The position numbers and the translations under genes are program-made. 36,365 bases of DNA from an uncultured Lachnoclostridium sp. (GTDB taxonomy: Bacteria > Bacillota > Clostridia > Lachnospirales > Lachnospiraceae), in assembly GCA_947565985.1 (NCBI GenBank), contig CANOID010000015.1, forward strand, positions 1 to 36,365. The letters run 5' to 3'. The notes beneath the pieces are model-generated. The model did not search any database, had not been told where the DNA came from, and worked only from the letters and a program-made list of their open reading frames with translations. This document shows, piece after piece, positions 1 to 8,252 of this stretch (position 1 is its first letter; every line of letters begins with the position of its first letter).

Positions 1-20
1 CTAATTAAATAAATTTATAA

Positions 21-60
21 AAAAGGTATGCTATCTTTATAGAAGCATACCTTTTCTTTT
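21..60 (-). terminator. Rho-independent terminator of the DUF1858 gene
   Basis: A perfect 12-bp stem (21-32 with 44-55) has an 11-nt loop. Read on the minus strand it is followed by a T-rich run. It lies immediately past the stop codon of the DUF1858 gene. The plus strand also has T-rich sequence after the stem, so it may work in both directions. Confidence 0.75.
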
Positions 61-265
61 ACTTATTTGCTAAATACTCATTAACAGTTTCTACAAGTTT
101 ATCAGCTTCAAGACCATGTACCACAGCGGCTTCCGCAAGGCTTTCTCCCTGTGAAGCAGGACAGCCTATGCAGTGCATACCTGATGCCATAAGAATAGGA
201 CCAATGCCCGGGTCTAGTCTGAGCATATCTGCAATAATCATATCTTCTGATACTCTTTCTGTCAT
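59..265 (-). CDS. DUF1858 redox-disulfide domain protein
   Basis: This 68-residue protein starts MTERVSEDMIIADMLRLDPG and carries a CIGCPAS motif. That is the layout of the DUF1858 family, also described as the hybrid-cluster-protein-associated redox disulfide domain. The family is small and cytosolic, and its CxxC pair is thought to be redox active or metal binding; the exact role is not settled. An upstream in-frame extension exists, but I chose the ATG at 263-265 because a GAGG site lies just before it and the domain begins there. A ferredoxin gene lies upstream on the same strand, separated by a terminator-like hairpin, so the two are probably separate transcripts. A shared role in redox or Fe-S chemistry is inference from proximity only. 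Confidence 0.8.
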   Translation of the reverse strand: MTERVSEDMIIADMLRLDPGIGPILMASGMHCIGCPASQGESLAEAAVVHGLEADKLVETVNEYLANK

Positions 266-291
266 AATTTCCTCATTTCTACACTGTATTA

Positions 292-320
292 TATAAATCA
301 TATATATAAAAGCCTGACAA
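292..320 (-). promoter_or_regulatory. Possible promoter of the DUF1858 gene
   Basis: On the minus strand TTGTCA (315-320) is 17 bp from TTTATA (292-297). The predicted start would leave a leader of roughly 20 nt. The -10 is only a moderate match. Confidence 0.4.
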
Positions 321-340
321 AAGACAGTGTACCTCTGACA

Positions 341-362
341 GACTTTATAAACATATAAAGTC
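341..362. promoter_or_regulatory. Perfect 9-bp dyad upstream of the DUF1858 gene
   Basis: GACTTTATA (341-349) and TATAAAGTC (354-362) form a perfect inverted repeat around four bases. It lies between the ferredoxin terminator and the DUF1858 promoter. It could be a regulator-binding site or part of the terminator region. I recognise no specific regulator. Confidence 0.4.
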
Positions 363-365
363 AAG

Positions 366-417
366 CAAAAAGCTGCCGCCTCATGACCGGGTATAACCTC
401 GTTCACCAGCCGGCAAC
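366..417 (-). terminator. Probable terminator of the ferredoxin gene
   Basis: On the minus strand GTTGCCG (411-417) pairs with CGGCAGC (372-378), with one wobble, across a loop of about 32 nt. It is followed by five T residues (366-371 on the plus strand read as A). It begins 24 bp past the ferredoxin stop codon. The long loop makes it weaker than usual. Confidence 0.5.
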
Positions 418-441
418 TCTATGTCTCGTTTAAAGATTTAA

Positions 442-612
442 TTATTCTTCAGAAATTGCACCTGAAGGGCATGTACCTGCACAAGCGCCACAGTTAATGC
501 ATGTATCAGGGTCAATTACATAGTGTGCATCTCCTTCTGAGATAGCACCTACTGGACATCCGCCTGCACAAGCACCACAGCTAACGCAGTCATCACTAAT
601 TACATATGCCAT
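442..612 (-). CDS. 2[4Fe-4S] ferredoxin
   Basis: This 56-residue protein begins MAYVISDDCVSCGACAGGCP. It has two cysteine sets of the form CxxCxxCxxxCP, the second being CINCGACAGTCP. Each should ligate one [4Fe-4S] cluster, as in small clostridial ferredoxins that carry electrons between pyruvate oxidoreductase, hydrogenase and other cytosolic enzymes. The length (55-60 residues) fits the family. The start ATG at 610-612 has a GGAGGGAA site upstream. It has its own promoter at 645-673. HydG, needed for [FeFe]-hydrogenase, is encoded elsewhere in the window and such hydrogenases use ferredoxins of this kind, but no direct link is shown. Confidence 0.95.
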   Translation of the reverse strand: MAYVISDDCVSCGACAGGCPVGAISEGDAHYVIDPDTCINCGACAGTCPSGAISEE

Positions 613-644
613 TTTAAGTTCCCTCCTTTTAAGTTTGTCCTCTA

Positions 645-673
645 ATTATAATATATATCTTAAAATATTACAA
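645..673 (-). promoter_or_regulatory. SigmaA-type promoter of the ferredoxin gene
   Basis: On the minus strand TTGTAA (668-673) is 17 bp from a perfect TATAAT (645-650). It lies directly upstream of the ferredoxin gene and in the gap after coaBC. Confidence 0.7.
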
Positions 674-679
674 GGATTT

Positions 680-1864
680 TTAATATAAAATTTCGTCCAA
701 CAGACATTTTGCGACTTCCTCTTTGTCCATCTGTCCAAATTCCTTATAGCCATCTTTAGTAATAATAGTCACAACATTAGTATCTGTGCCAAATCCTGCA
801 CCCTCCACTTTAAGGCTGTTAGCAACTATCATATCAACATTTTTACTAACCAACTTTTTTTTGGAGTTTTCAAGCAAATCCTTAGTTTCCATTGAAAATC
901 CACACAAGAATTGGTCTTTTCTTTTATTTTCTCCAAGATACTTTAAGATATCAATTGTACGTTTGAGAGGAATACTTAAATCACTACTGGCTTTCTTTAT
1001 TTTCTCATCTGACACATTTAAAGGTGTGTAATCAGCTACCGCTGCTGCCATAATAATAATATCATTATCAGCAGCACGTACTGATACTTCGTTAAACATA
1101 TCTTGTGCACTTTTAACATTTATTATACTGGTAAATGCAGGCGGTTTTAAACTTACAGGTCCACTTACAAGTGTAACAGATGCACCTCGCTGCATTGCTA
1201 CTCTTGCAATCGCATATCCCATTTTGCCAGTTGAATGATTAGTTATAACCCTTACTGGGTCGAGAGCCTCTTCTGTAGGTCCTGCCGTAACCATAACTTT
1301 CTTTCCTGCCAAATCCTTTTTAAATCTAATTTCCATAAGGATGTATTCAAGTAGTGTCTCCTCTGACGGCATCTTGCCAGCTCCGATATCTTTACACGCA
1401 AGCATTCCAGTATCAGGTTCTACAACTTCTATTCCAAATTTTTTAAGCTTTTTAATATTGTCCTGCACAATTGGATTTTCATACATATTTGTATTCATAG
1501 CAGGCGAAACTATTTTTTTACACTTACACGCAAGTAGTGTAGTTGTAAGCATATCATCTGCAATTCCATTTGCCATTTTTCCAATAATATTAGCTGATGC
1601 AGGAGCTACAAGCACTACGTCTGCTTTTTTAGCAAGCGAAACGTGTTCAACACTGAATTGGAAATTTCTGTCAAATGTATCTATAAGACACTTATTACCT
1701 GTTAATGTTTCAAATGTGATAGGGTTAATAAAATTAGTGGCATTTTCTGTCATAAGTACATGGATATCTGCATTAAGTTTTGACAACATACTTGCAAGGT
1801 TGGCAATTTTATATGCTGCTATGCTTCCTGTCACTCCTAATAATACTGTTTTGCCATTTAACAT
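680..1864 (-). CDS. coaBC: Bifunctional phosphopantothenoylcysteine decarboxylase / phosphopantothenate-cysteine ligase
   Basis: CoaBC (Dfp) joins cysteine to 4'-phosphopantothenate and then decarboxylates the product to 4'-phosphopantetheine, two steps of coenzyme A synthesis. The N-terminal flavin-dependent CoaC half shows GVTGSIAAYK (10-19), His74, PAMNTNMY (121-128) and a Cys at about 157 within the substrate-clamp loop. The CoaB ligase half starts near residue 188 with MVTAGPTEEALDPVR and includes a KIKK motif. The length of 394 is normal. It is the last gene of the pan operon, 8 bp after panD, so pantothenate synthesis and its onward use are probably co-transcribed. No pantothenate kinase is present in the window. 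A GGAGT site precedes the start. Confidence 0.97.
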   Translation of the reverse strand: MLNGKTVLLGVTGSIAAYKIANLASMLSKLNADIHVLMTENATNFINPITFETLTGNKCLIDTFDRNFQFSVEHVSLAKKADVVLVAPASANIIGKMANGIADDMLTTTLLACKCKKIVSPAMNTNMYENPIVQDNIKKLKKFGIEVVEPDTGMLACKDIGAGKMPSEETLLEYILMEIRFKKDLAGKKVMVTAGPTEEALDPVRVITNHSTGKMGYAIARVAMQRGASVTLVSGPVSLKPPAFTSIINVKSAQDMFNEVSVRAADNDIIIMAAAVADYTPLNVSDEKIKKASSDLSIPLKRTIDILKYLGENKRKDQFLCGFSMETKDLLENSKKKLVSKNVDMIVANSLKVEGAGFGTDTNVVTIITKDGYKEFGQMDKEEVAKCLLDEILY

Positions 1865-1872
1865 ATTTTATT

Positions 1873-2277
1873 TCACTCCATTTTTATCATTTCTTCAGCT
1901 AGTTTGCCATATTTTTCATATGATGATATTTTACTTATTTTATTATCCCCATCTACAAAAACAACTTTGGGCTTATGTGATTTTACTTCTTCAATGTCAA
2001 GTTGACAGTAGCACATAATAATTATATGGTCGCCCACTTGCACCTGTCTTGCCGCTGCCCCGTTAAGACAAATCATACCACTTCCCGATTCACCTGCAAT
2101 AGTATATGTCTCAAACCTATTACCATTCTCCACGTCAACTATCTGAACAAACTCATATTCATATATTCCAGCCGCCTTCATAAGCTCTGGGTCAACTGTA
2201 ATACTTCCTACATAATCTAACTCAGCTTGTTTTACTACAGCTCTGTGGATTTTTCCTTTTAACATTGTCACTGTCAT
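1873..2277 (-). CDS. panD: Aspartate 1-decarboxylase precursor
   Basis: PanD makes beta-alanine from L-aspartate for pantothenate synthesis. It is a pyruvoyl enzyme that cleaves itself between Gly24 and Ser25. With the start chosen here (ATG 2275-2277, [13 protein letters not shown]) the cleavage site YVGS falls exactly at Gly24-Ser25, the same numbering as the E. coli enzyme. The upstream in-frame ATG eight codons earlier is therefore unlikely to be used, and a GGAGG site sits correctly before 2277. The protein is 134 residues. It lies 13 bp after panC and 8 bp before coaBC. Confidence 0.97.
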   Translation of the reverse strand: MTVTMLKGKIHRAVVKQAELDYVGSITVDPELMKAAGIYEYEFVQIVDVENGNRFETYTIAGESGSGMICLNGAAARQVQVGDHIIIMCYCQLDIEEVKSHKPKVVFVDGDNKISKISSYEKYGKLAEEMIKME

Positions 2278-2290
2278 AATGAACCTCCAT

Positions 2291-3133
2291 TTATGAAACA
2301 ATAAAGTTATCTATAAGTCTTGTCTTTCCTATAAATACTGCGATTGCTGCAAGCACAGGTTCACTAATCTTTTTAACAGGCTCTAGTGTATCCCAACTCA
2401 CAAGCTCAACATAATCAATTTTAGCCAGAGGTTCTGTATTAATTATGTCAATAATTACATTTCTCACTTTATCGGCATCTTTTTCACCAGCTTCTATGAG
2501 TTTCTTTCCCTCTAAAAGTGACTTATTTAATATAAGTGCTGCCTTTCTCTCTGTATCATTAAGATAAGTATTGCGTGAACTCTTAGCAAGACCATCATAT
2601 TCTCTGACAATAGGGCATCCTATAATTTCAATACCATAGCTTAAATCGTCAGCCATATGGCGTATAACAGCAAGTTGTTGTGCGTCTTTTTGTCCAAAGT
2701 AAGCCTTGTCCGGTACAACTATATTAAATAATTTGGCAACTACTGTACACACACCACGAAAATGTATAGGTCTGCTTTTACCACATAACCCTCCTGTAAG
2801 CGTGTCCATATCAACATATGATGAAAAACCATCGTGATACATTTCGCAAGCCTCTGGACTAAATACTAAGGCTGCTCCAGCATCTTTGCAGACAGCCACA
2901 TCTCTATCCATATCACGTGGATAACTTTCCAAGTCTTCTGATGGACCAAATTGCATAGGGTTTACAAATACACTGACAACAACTCTGTCATTTTCCGAAA
3001 CAGCACGTGTTATAAGACTCTTATGACCTTCATGTAAATATCCCATAGTTGGCACAAGCCCTACAGAAAGCCCTTGTCTTCTCCACTCTTTAACTTGGTC
3101 TCTTACCTCTTTAACAGTTACTGCAACTTCCAT
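2291..3133 (-). CDS. panC: Pantothenate synthetase (pantoate-beta-alanine ligase)
   Basis: PanC condenses pantoate with beta-alanine using ATP. The nucleotide-binding signature [13 protein letters not shown] lies at 28-40 (HxGH type) and KSSRNTYL near 185 is the KMSKS-like loop. The start at 3131-3133 ([10 protein letters not shown]) is preceded by GGAGGAAGAT. Two upstream in-frame ATGs exist, but one overlaps the ribosome binding site and the other lies inside panB. The length of 280 matches the family. It lies 28 bp after panB. Confidence 0.97.
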   Translation of the reverse strand: MEVAVTVKEVRDQVKEWRRQGLSVGLVPTMGYLHEGHKSLITRAVSENDRVVVSVFVNPMQFGPSEDLESYPRDMDRDVAVCKDAGAALVFSPEACEMYHDGFSSYVDMDTLTGGLCGKSRPIHFRGVCTVVAKLFNIVVPDKAYFGQKDAQQLAVIRHMADDLSYGIEIIGCPIVREYDGLAKSSRNTYLNDTERKAALILNKSLLEGKKLIEAGEKDADKVRNVIIDIINTEPLAKIDYVELVSWDTLEPVKKISEPVLAAIAVFIGKTRLIDNFIVS

Positions 3134-3161
3134 ATCTTCCTCCATTCTTAAAGAGCTATTC

Positions 3162-3989
3162 TTAATATAGCTTTTCAAGTATATCATCATCTATTTTAAA
3201 TATGTGTTCTTCTGCTGGATATGTTCCGTCTGAAACTTCCTTTATATAATCTGCAAATGCACTCTTCATAATAGCACCCACATCTGCAAACTTCTTCGCA
3301 AATTTAGGCACATAATCAGAAAACATACCAAGCATATCTTGATATACAAGTATCTGTCCATCGCAGCCATTACCAGCACCTATACCAATGGTTGGTATAT
3401 CGAGTTTGTCTGTAATAAGAGTTGCAAGTTTTGCAGGAATGCACTCAAGCACAACGGCAAATGCACCAGCATCTTGTACTGCATAAGCATCTTCTATAAG
3501 TTTTTTTGCTGCCTCTTCACTCTTGCCCTGCACTCTGTTTCCTCCAAGTGCATTGACAGACTGTGGTGTAAGCCCAAGATGTGCCATAACAGGGATTCCT
3601 GCACCAGTAACAGCCTTAATCTGTGGGCATACCATTTTGCCACCTTCAAGTTTCACAGCAGCAGCACGCCCTTCTTTCATAAGCCTACCTGCATTGACAA
3701 GTGCATCGTATTCACTTGTCTGAAATGACATAAATGGCATATCCACTACAACCATTGTATTTACAGTACCTCTTGAAACCGCTGCACTATGATGTATCAT
3801 ATCCTCCATAGTGACAGAAACTGTATCTTCATAACCAAGTATTGTATTACCAAGTGAATCTCCAACAAGAATCGCATCAATCCCTGCTTCATCCATAAGT
3901 CTAGCAGTAGAATAATCATAAGCTGTAAGCATAGTGATTTTCCTGCCCTCTTCCTTTGCCATCTGAAATGTTCTGACTGTCTTTTTCAT
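3162..3989 (-). CDS. panB: 3-methyl-2-oxobutanoate hydroxymethyltransferase
   Basis: PanB transfers a hydroxymethyl group from methylenetetrahydrofolate to 2-oxoisovalerate to give ketopantoate, the first committed step of pantothenate synthesis. The TIM-barrel protein has the metal ligands Asp44 (VGDSLG), Asp83 (VVDMPFMS) and Glu115 (KLEGG), and the catalytic Glu182 ([11 protein letters not shown]). At 275 residues it is full length. It follows panG by 23 bp and precedes panC. A GAGG site lies before the ATG. Confidence 0.97.
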   Translation of the reverse strand: MKKTVRTFQMAKEEGRKITMLTAYDYSTARLMDEAGIDAILVGDSLGNTILGYEDTVSVTMEDMIHHSAAVSRGTVNTMVVVDMPFMSFQTSEYDALVNAGRLMKEGRAAAVKLEGGKMVCPQIKAVTGAGIPVMAHLGLTPQSVNALGGNRVQGKSEEAAKKLIEDAYAVQDAGAFAVVLECIPAKLATLITDKLDIPTIGIGAGNGCDGQILVYQDMLGMFSDYVPKFAKKFADVGAIMKSAFADYIKEVSDGTYPAEEHIFKIDDDILEKLY

Positions 3990-4012
3990 TTAAAACCTCA
4001 TTTCTGCTTAAA

Positions 4013-4855
4013 TCAAAATAAGCCTTTAATCTCCTTATAATTCCTATCTGGATTTTTTTCTGATGCTATCTTAACAAGCACCTTACCAAGACTTTTATAA
4101 ACTTCCTTTGCCTCACTATCTTTTAAAACCTCAAGATGTTTCTCAACAGTTTGTATATCGTTTCGCTCAACTGGACCAGTCAATGCACTTACCACTCCAT
4201 TTTCAAGAATAGAAGTGATATTATTAAGTGAGACAGGGGCAAGGAGTTCTCTTGCATCACTCTCCGCAAAACCACATTCTTTTAAAAGTTCTATTGCTAT
4301 ATGCATAACTCCAACAATGTAATTGCTGGCAAATGCAGCCGCTGTATGATATTTAGACTTATCAGCACAGTTAAGTCTAAAGACTTTGTGATGTAGTTTA
4401 TTTACAAAAAGCTCTGTCAACTTTTTTACTGCCATCTCTTGCCCTTCAACCGACAAACACGCTTTATTAAATTGTAAATAGGAATTATATTTACTGCTGA
4501 ACGCATACATAGGATGGATTGAACAGCAGGACGCACCCGTAGCTTCAATCCCTGAAAAAATATCAGATGATAATGAACCACTAAAATGACAAATAATTTT
4601 ATCTTTTAGATTATAATGTTTTATATACTCCCACACTTCTTTAATAACCCTATCTGGTGTAGTAATAAACACTGTATCACTTGCATCCACAAGGGGTTCT
4701 AAATCATAAAAAGCTTTAGACTGTGTAAAAGTCGCCGCCTCGTCAGCGCTTTGTCCCGTCTTACTATAATAACCGACAACTGTAACAGATGTGTCACTTA
4801 AATATTTACCAATAGTGCATCCTACCTTGCCAGCACCAATAAAGCCAATAGTCAC
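4013..4855 (-). CDS. panG: PanG-type ketopantoate reductase (Rossmann/DUF2520)
   Basis: The protein has an N-terminal NAD(P)-binding GAGKVG (7-12) and a C-terminal helical half matching the Rossmann-like/DUF2520 family. From memory of the literature, members from Francisella, Enterococcus and Clostridioides act as an alternative ketopantoate reductase, PanG, replacing PanE or IlvC. It is the first gene of the pan operon, directly behind the pan RNA motif, and no panE is present here. Together this makes ketopantoate to pantoate reduction the likely role. The start codon is GTG (4853-4855) with AGAGGTGG five bases upstream. Length is 280 residues. Substrate specificity is inferred from family and context. 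Confidence 0.85.
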   Translation of the reverse strand: MTIGFIGAGKVGCTIGKYLSDTSVTVVGYYSKTGQSADEAATFTQSKAFYDLEPLVDASDTVFITTPDRVIKEVWEYIKHYNLKDKIICHFSGSLSSDIFSGIEATGASCCSIHPMYAFSSKYNSYLQFNKACLSVEGQEMAVKKLTELFVNKLHHKVFRLNCADKSKYHTAAAFASNYIVGVMHIAIELLKECGFAESDARELLAPVSLNNITSILENGVVSALTGPVERNDIQTVEKHLEVLKDSEAKEVYKSLGKVLVKIASEKNPDRNYKEIKGLF

Positions 4856-4901
4856 TTAACCACCTCTTTAATATTAACATACATATGATGGCATTTATCA
4901 T

Positions 4902-4933
4902 CTGATGCAGTTCCATTTATGGATACCACTCAG
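4902..4933 (-). ncRNA. pan RNA motif in the leader of the pantothenate operon
   Basis: Read on the minus strand, the 32-nt hairpin has an outer CUGA/UCAG stem, a middle GUGGU/ACUGC stem with two wobbles, and an inner UCCAU/AUGGA stem with an AA loop. One adenosine bulges between middle and inner stems on the 5' side and one between outer and middle stems on the 3' side. Two bulged adenosines in a single hairpin before panB/panC/panD genes are the hallmark of the pan motif, an orphan cis-regulatory RNA of Bacillota and others. It lies about 47 nt before the panG start. The ligand is not known to me. Confidence 0.8.
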
Positions 4934-4945
4934 CAACTACGTCTG

Positions 4946-4974
4946 ATAATAGCACAAGAAAAAGAATTTGTACA
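4946..4974 (-). promoter_or_regulatory. Probable promoter of the pan operon
   Basis: On the minus strand TGTACA (4969-4974) lies 17 bp from TATTAT (4946-4951). The predicted start near 4939 would put the pan hairpin at the very 5' end of the transcript. Confidence 0.55.
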
Positions 4975-5039
4975 GTATTTTTTCAATACAAGTTTCTTAC
5001 ATTTCCCTATATGTTTACATTTTATTCACAGCTTAAACA

Positions 5040-5067
5040 TTGGTAATTCACAAACGTAGAATATAAT
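5040..5067 (+). promoter_or_regulatory. Promoter of the small RNA candidate
   Basis: TTGGTA (5040-5045) is 16 bp from a perfect TATAAT (5062-5067). The region 4934-5284 holds no protein gene. It contains the divergent pan promoter, this promoter with the short transcript unit below, and the promoter of the surface protein gene. Confidence 0.5.
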
Positions 5068-5073
5068 ATACAT

Positions 5074-5163
5074 ATCAAATAAAGCAAAAACTATTTGATA
5101 AGTGCTTAAATTTTTTCATACCTTCTCCTTTAAGAAACGCTTCTTCAGGCGTTTCTTTTTTTA
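5074..5163 (+). ncRNA. Candidate intergenic small RNA of about 90 nt
   Basis: A transcript starting near 5074 would contain a 9-bp hairpin (5073-5081 with 5092-5100), a single-stranded pyrimidine stretch CCTTCTCCTTT (5121-5131) complementary to a Shine-Dalgarno site, and a terminator hairpin (5132-5157) followed by T residues. No open reading frame of useful size lies between promoter and terminator. The layout is that of a trans-acting small RNA with an anti-Shine-Dalgarno seed. Expression is not shown by sequence alone, and I know of no family that matches. Confidence 0.4.
5132..5163 (+). terminator. Terminator with no protein gene upstream
   Basis: AAGAAACGC (5132-5140) pairs with GCGTTTCTT (5149-5157), followed by more T residues to 5162. 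The gene to the left (panG) runs the other way, so the terminator must serve a non-coding transcript or shield the next gene. Confidence 0.75.
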
Positions 5164-5196
5164 ATCAACTTTTTCATATAAATTTTGCTGTATACC

Positions 5197-5225
5197 TTGA
5201 AAATTTAATTAAGAGCAACTATAAT
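5197..5225 (+). promoter_or_regulatory. SigmaA-type promoter of the BspA-like gene
   Basis: TTGAAA (5197-5202), a 17-bp spacer and a perfect TATAAT (5220-5225) lie 60 bp before the start codon. Confidence 0.75.
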
Positions 5226-5284
5226 TAAGGAAAAAGTTACTAGGTAATAATTGTATAAAAATTAAAATTAGGAGGTTAAAAAAA

Positions 5285-7846
5285 TTGAAACGACGACTTT
5301 TTTCACTTATTTTGGTGTTGTGCTTATGCATTCCTTCTCAATCAATAACATACGCATCTCAATCGGAATTAGTCACCAGCGACAGTACAATTCCTACCCC
5401 AACACAAGTCTATGAGTCCATGATTGCATTAAAGGAACAAGATGCTTATAAAGAAGGAACGACTTGGACCAATGATGAGCCTTATTCGGATTCAAAGGGA
5501 TATTATCGTTGGAAAGGCGGACCCCTTGGAGGGCAAAATATAGTTGCTGTGGGCTGTGTAGCTTTTGCTTTTATACTTAGTGATGCAGCATTTGACAGTC
5601 TGCCAGCTAGGATGTCAGATGGAGTTACATTTGAAGATATAAAAGTAGGAGATATCCTGCGAATGAATAATGCTACCCATACTGTAATCGTGCTTGAGGT
5701 GAGCGAGACAGGTGTAGTTGTCGCTGAAGGAAACTATAACAGTAAGGTTCATTGGGGACGAGCGATATCTAAAGAAGAAGTGATGAACAACACCAGTAAT
5801 TATATTACTCGCTATCCTGAAGGTTATATCCCGCCAAATGACCCCACAGCTAACGATGTAATTGACAAAGGGACTCTTGACCAAGGACTTACTTGGACTC
5901 TTACAAAAGCAGGCACGCTAACTATATCTGGTAATGGAACTATGCAAGATTTTAGCAGTGCCAGTGAACAGCCATGGGCAGCTAAGAGTGACAAAATCCG
6001 TACAGTTGTTATAGAAGAAGGCGTTAAAAGTATTGGCAACTGTGCTTTTTGGGGTTGTGGAGTGCTTAGTGCAAAAATTTCTTCTACTGTAACAACCATT
6101 GGTAACAGTGCTTTCCGCGAATCCTCAATTATTTCAGTTAATATCCCTTCTAATGTGACAACTATTGATGACAGTGCTTTCCGCGAATGCTCGAATCTTA
6201 GCTCAGTGAATTTTTCTGAAGGATTAACAACAATCGTTCAAAATGCTTTCCGAGCTTGTGCAAGTATCACCTCTATAAAGTTGCCTGCTAGTCTTGAAGA
6301 AGTTGGTGCTGGCGCATTTTTTGAATGCACAGAAATGATAAATGTAAAATTCGCTGCTGGCAGCAAGCAGGTAAAATTAGGCGACAATATATTTACTCAA
6401 TGCTACAAATTAATGAGTATAACACTTCCGTCAAATATAGACTGTATTAGTAATGATATGTTTCAAAATTGTCATATGCTTACTGGAGTTGAAATTCCAC
6501 AAGGTGCAGAAAGTATCGGAGAGCGAGCGTTTGCTTCTTCTGCTTTGACCACTTTAATAATACCAGACAGTGTAACAACAATAAAGCAAGCTGCATTTTC
6601 AAATTGTCCTCTAACTGATATATACTTTACTGGCACCCAAGAACAGTGGGATAAAATAACGAAAATAGCTGATACATTATCATCAACAGTAAATATACAT
6701 TATAATTACATACCGCCAACACCGACACCAGTTCCAACGCCAACGCCAACACCAGTTCCAACACCGACACTAACACCAATTCCAACGCCAACACCAGTTC
6801 CAACACCGACACCAACACCAGTTCCAACACCGACACCAACACCAGTTCTAACTAGCAATCCAACCATCAATCCGACTGTTAGTCCGACTACCAATCCAAC
6901 TGATAACCCAACCACTAGCCCAACTGCTAGTCCAACTATCAACCCAACTACTAACCCTGATAATGGTAATAACATTGGCAGCAATTCAGGCGGTGGTAAT
7001 AATTTAGTATTGGGTGATACATCAAATAACAATAGCAATTCAGGTAGCAGTGGCAATTCAAGTGGCAGTAGCAATTCAGGTGGCAGTAGTAATTCAGATA
7101 ACACTAGCAATTCAGACAGTAATAACAATTCAAGCAACAATAACAATTCAAATAATAACAACAATTCAGGGAACAATAGCAACGCAAACAACAATAATTC
7201 CGGGAACAGTGATGTTCCAGACAGTAGCGACAATTCAGAAAATAATAGCGACAACGTAGGTAGTAACAACAATTCAGAAAACAATGGTAATAATTCAGGA
7301 AATAATAACATCCCAGAAAAAAGCGAAAATCAAACACCTGAACAGACACCAGTTGAAAAAGGCGAAACCTTTACAATTGATAAAATTACTTACAAAGTGA
7401 CAAAAGTGAACAAAGAAGTAGAATTAACAATGCCAAAATCTACAAAAAAGAAAGTTATAATCAACACAGTTACAGACGTAGACGGAGTAAATTATAAAGT
7501 AACTGCCATTGGAACAAAGGCAATGCAGAATAACAAGAAGATAGAAGACTTAACTATTGGAGCTAATGTAAAGACAATTGGTGACAATACATTCTCTGGC
7601 TGTATAAAGCTGACAACAGTTACTCTAGGTAAAAACGTAACTACAATCGGAAAGAACGCATTTAACGGATGTAAGAAACTTAGTAAAATAACGATTAAGT
7701 CAACAAAGCTTAGTTCTATAGGAAAACATGCATTCAAAGGTACAAAACCCAGCCTAAAAGTGAAAGTACCATCTAAACAATTTAAAAAATATAAGAAGCT
7801 TCTTAAAAAAGCAGGATTGAATACCAAACAGATAGTCATTAAATAA
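5285..7846 (+). CDS. Secreted BspA-type leucine-rich protein with N-terminal papain-like domain
   Basis: The 853-residue protein starts with TTG, nine bases after AGGAGG. A signal peptide covers about residues 1-25. Residues 30-180 resemble a CHAP/NlpC-type papain fold: Cys91 (VGCVAFAF), His132 (ATHTVIVL) and Asn150 ([13 protein letters not shown]) could form a catalytic triad. Residues about 210-470 hold BspA (LRR_5) repeats of the type IGxxAFxxCxxL. Then come a Pro-Thr linker (about 475-556), an Asn/Ser/Gly-rich stretch (about 557-680), and more BspA repeats near 695-853 with a Lys-rich end. I see no LPxTG, choline-binding or S-layer anchor, so the basic C-terminus may hold it to the wall, or it is released. 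A role in wall or host-surface binding is inferred from the family. Confidence 0.85.
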   Translation: MKRRLFSLILVLCLCIPSQSITYASQSELVTSDSTIPTPTQVYESMIALKEQDAYKEGTTWTNDEPYSDSKGYYRWKGGPLGGQNIVAVGCVAFAFILSDAAFDSLPARMSDGVTFEDIKVGDILRMNNATHTVIVLEVSETGVVVAEGNYNSKVHWGRAISKEEVMNNTSNYITRYPEGYIPPNDPTANDVIDKGTLDQGLTWTLTKAGTLTISGNGTMQDFSSASEQPWAAKSDKIRTVVIEEGVKSIGNCAFWGCGVLSAKISSTVTTIGNSAFRESSIISVNIPSNVTTIDDSAFRECSNLSSVNFSEGLTTIVQNAFRACASITSIKLPASLEEVGAGAFFECTEMINVKFAAGSKQVKLGDNIFTQCYKLMSITLPSNIDCISNDMFQNCHMLTGVEIPQGAESIGERAFASSALTTLIIPDSVTTIKQAAFSNCPLTDIYFTGTQEQWDKITKIADTLSSTVNIHYNYIPPTPTPVPTPTPTPVPTPTLTPIPTPTPVPTPTPTPVPTPTPTPVLTSNPTINPTVSPTTNPTDNPTTSPTASPTINPTTNPDNGNNIGSNSGGGNNLVLGDTSNNNSNSGSSGNSSGSSNSGGSSNSDNTSNSDSNNNSSNNNNSNNNNNSGNNSNANNNNSGNSDVPDSSDNSENNSDNVGSNNNSENNGNNSGNNNIPEKSENQTPEQTPVEKGETFTIDKITYKVTKVNKEVELTMPKSTKKKVIINTVTDVDGVNYKVTAIGTKAMQNNKKIEDLTIGANVKTIGDNTFSGCIKLTTVTLGKNVTTIGKNAFNGCKKLSKITIKSTKLSSIGKHAFKGTKPSLKVKVPSKQFKKYKKLLKKAGLNTKQIVIK
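6716..6850 (+). repeat. In-frame tandem repeats encoding the Pro-Thr linker
   Basis: The DNA is built from variants of CCAACACCGACACCA and CCAACGCCAACACCAGTT. Two exact 24-bp copies lie at 6800-6823 and 6824-6847. Because units are multiples of three, gain or loss changes linker length without a frameshift. Confidence 0.8.
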
Positions 7847-7879
7847 TTGTTTGATAATAATATAATCATTACATTTGCA

Positions 7880-7905
7880 CCCCACCTATTAGGTGGGGAT
7901 TTTTA
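7880..7905 (+). terminator. Terminator of the BspA-like gene
   Basis: CCCCACCT (7880-7887) and AGGTGGGG (7891-7898) form a perfect 8-bp GC-rich stem with loop ATT, followed by five T residues. Confidence 0.9.
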
Positions 7906-7911
7906 ATACAT

Positions 7912-7942
7912 AAAAAGCCATCCTGTAATAACACACAGGATG
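7912..7942 (-). terminator. Terminator of the rpsF-ssb-rpsR operon
   Basis: CATCCTGT (7919-7926) and ACAGGATG (7935-7942) form a perfect stem. On the minus strand it is followed by GGC and five T residues. It lies 14 bp past the rpsR stop codon. Confidence 0.85.
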
Positions 7943-7956
7943 ACCAAATATTGTAA

Positions 7957-8217
7957 TTAATCTGTTGTATAAGGCATTATTGCTACATGGCGTGCACGCT
8001 TAATAGCAACTGTTAAAGCTCTCTGGTGCTTTGCACAGTTTCCTGTAATCCTTCTAGGAAGGATTTTGCCTCTCTCTGACACATATCTCTTTAATTTATT
8101 GACATCTTTGTAATCAATTACATCATGCTCTTTATCTGCACAGAAAGCACACACTTTCTTTCTTCTGCGGGCAGGCCTTCTTCTAGCGCCTTCTTTATCG
8201 CCTCTGTTGTAAGCCAT
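7957..8217 (-). CDS. rpsR: 30S ribosomal protein S18, zinc-binding type
   Basis: S18 binds the platform of the 30S subunit together with S6. The 86-residue sequence has the conserved core [20 protein letters not shown] and the C-terminal [19 protein letters not shown]. Cys23 and Cys26 (CAFC) with Cys61 and His64 form a likely zinc site, so this is the C+ form; many bacteria also carry or instead use a cysteine-free form. It is the last gene of the rpsF-ssb-rpsR operon, 35 bp after ssb. A GGAGG site lies before the ATG. Confidence 0.98.
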   Translation of the reverse strand: MAYNRGDKEGARRRPARRRKKVCAFCADKEHDVIDYKDVNKLKRYVSERGKILPRRITGNCAKHQRALTVAIKRARHVAIMPYTTD

Positions 8218-8252
8218 GCTAAAAACCTCCTAATAAAAATATTTACTAACAG

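Noticed and set aside
59-406. A longer 115-residue version of the DUF1858 protein
   Set aside because: The added N-terminus does not fit the family and runs through the dyad and promoter region. The internal ATG has a good ribosome binding site.
6706-7311. A 201-codon minus-strand frame rich in leucine inside the BspA-like gene
   Set aside because: It is the antisense shadow of the Pro-Thr and Asn-rich linkers. It has no ribosome binding site or promoter, and its composition follows from the repeats.
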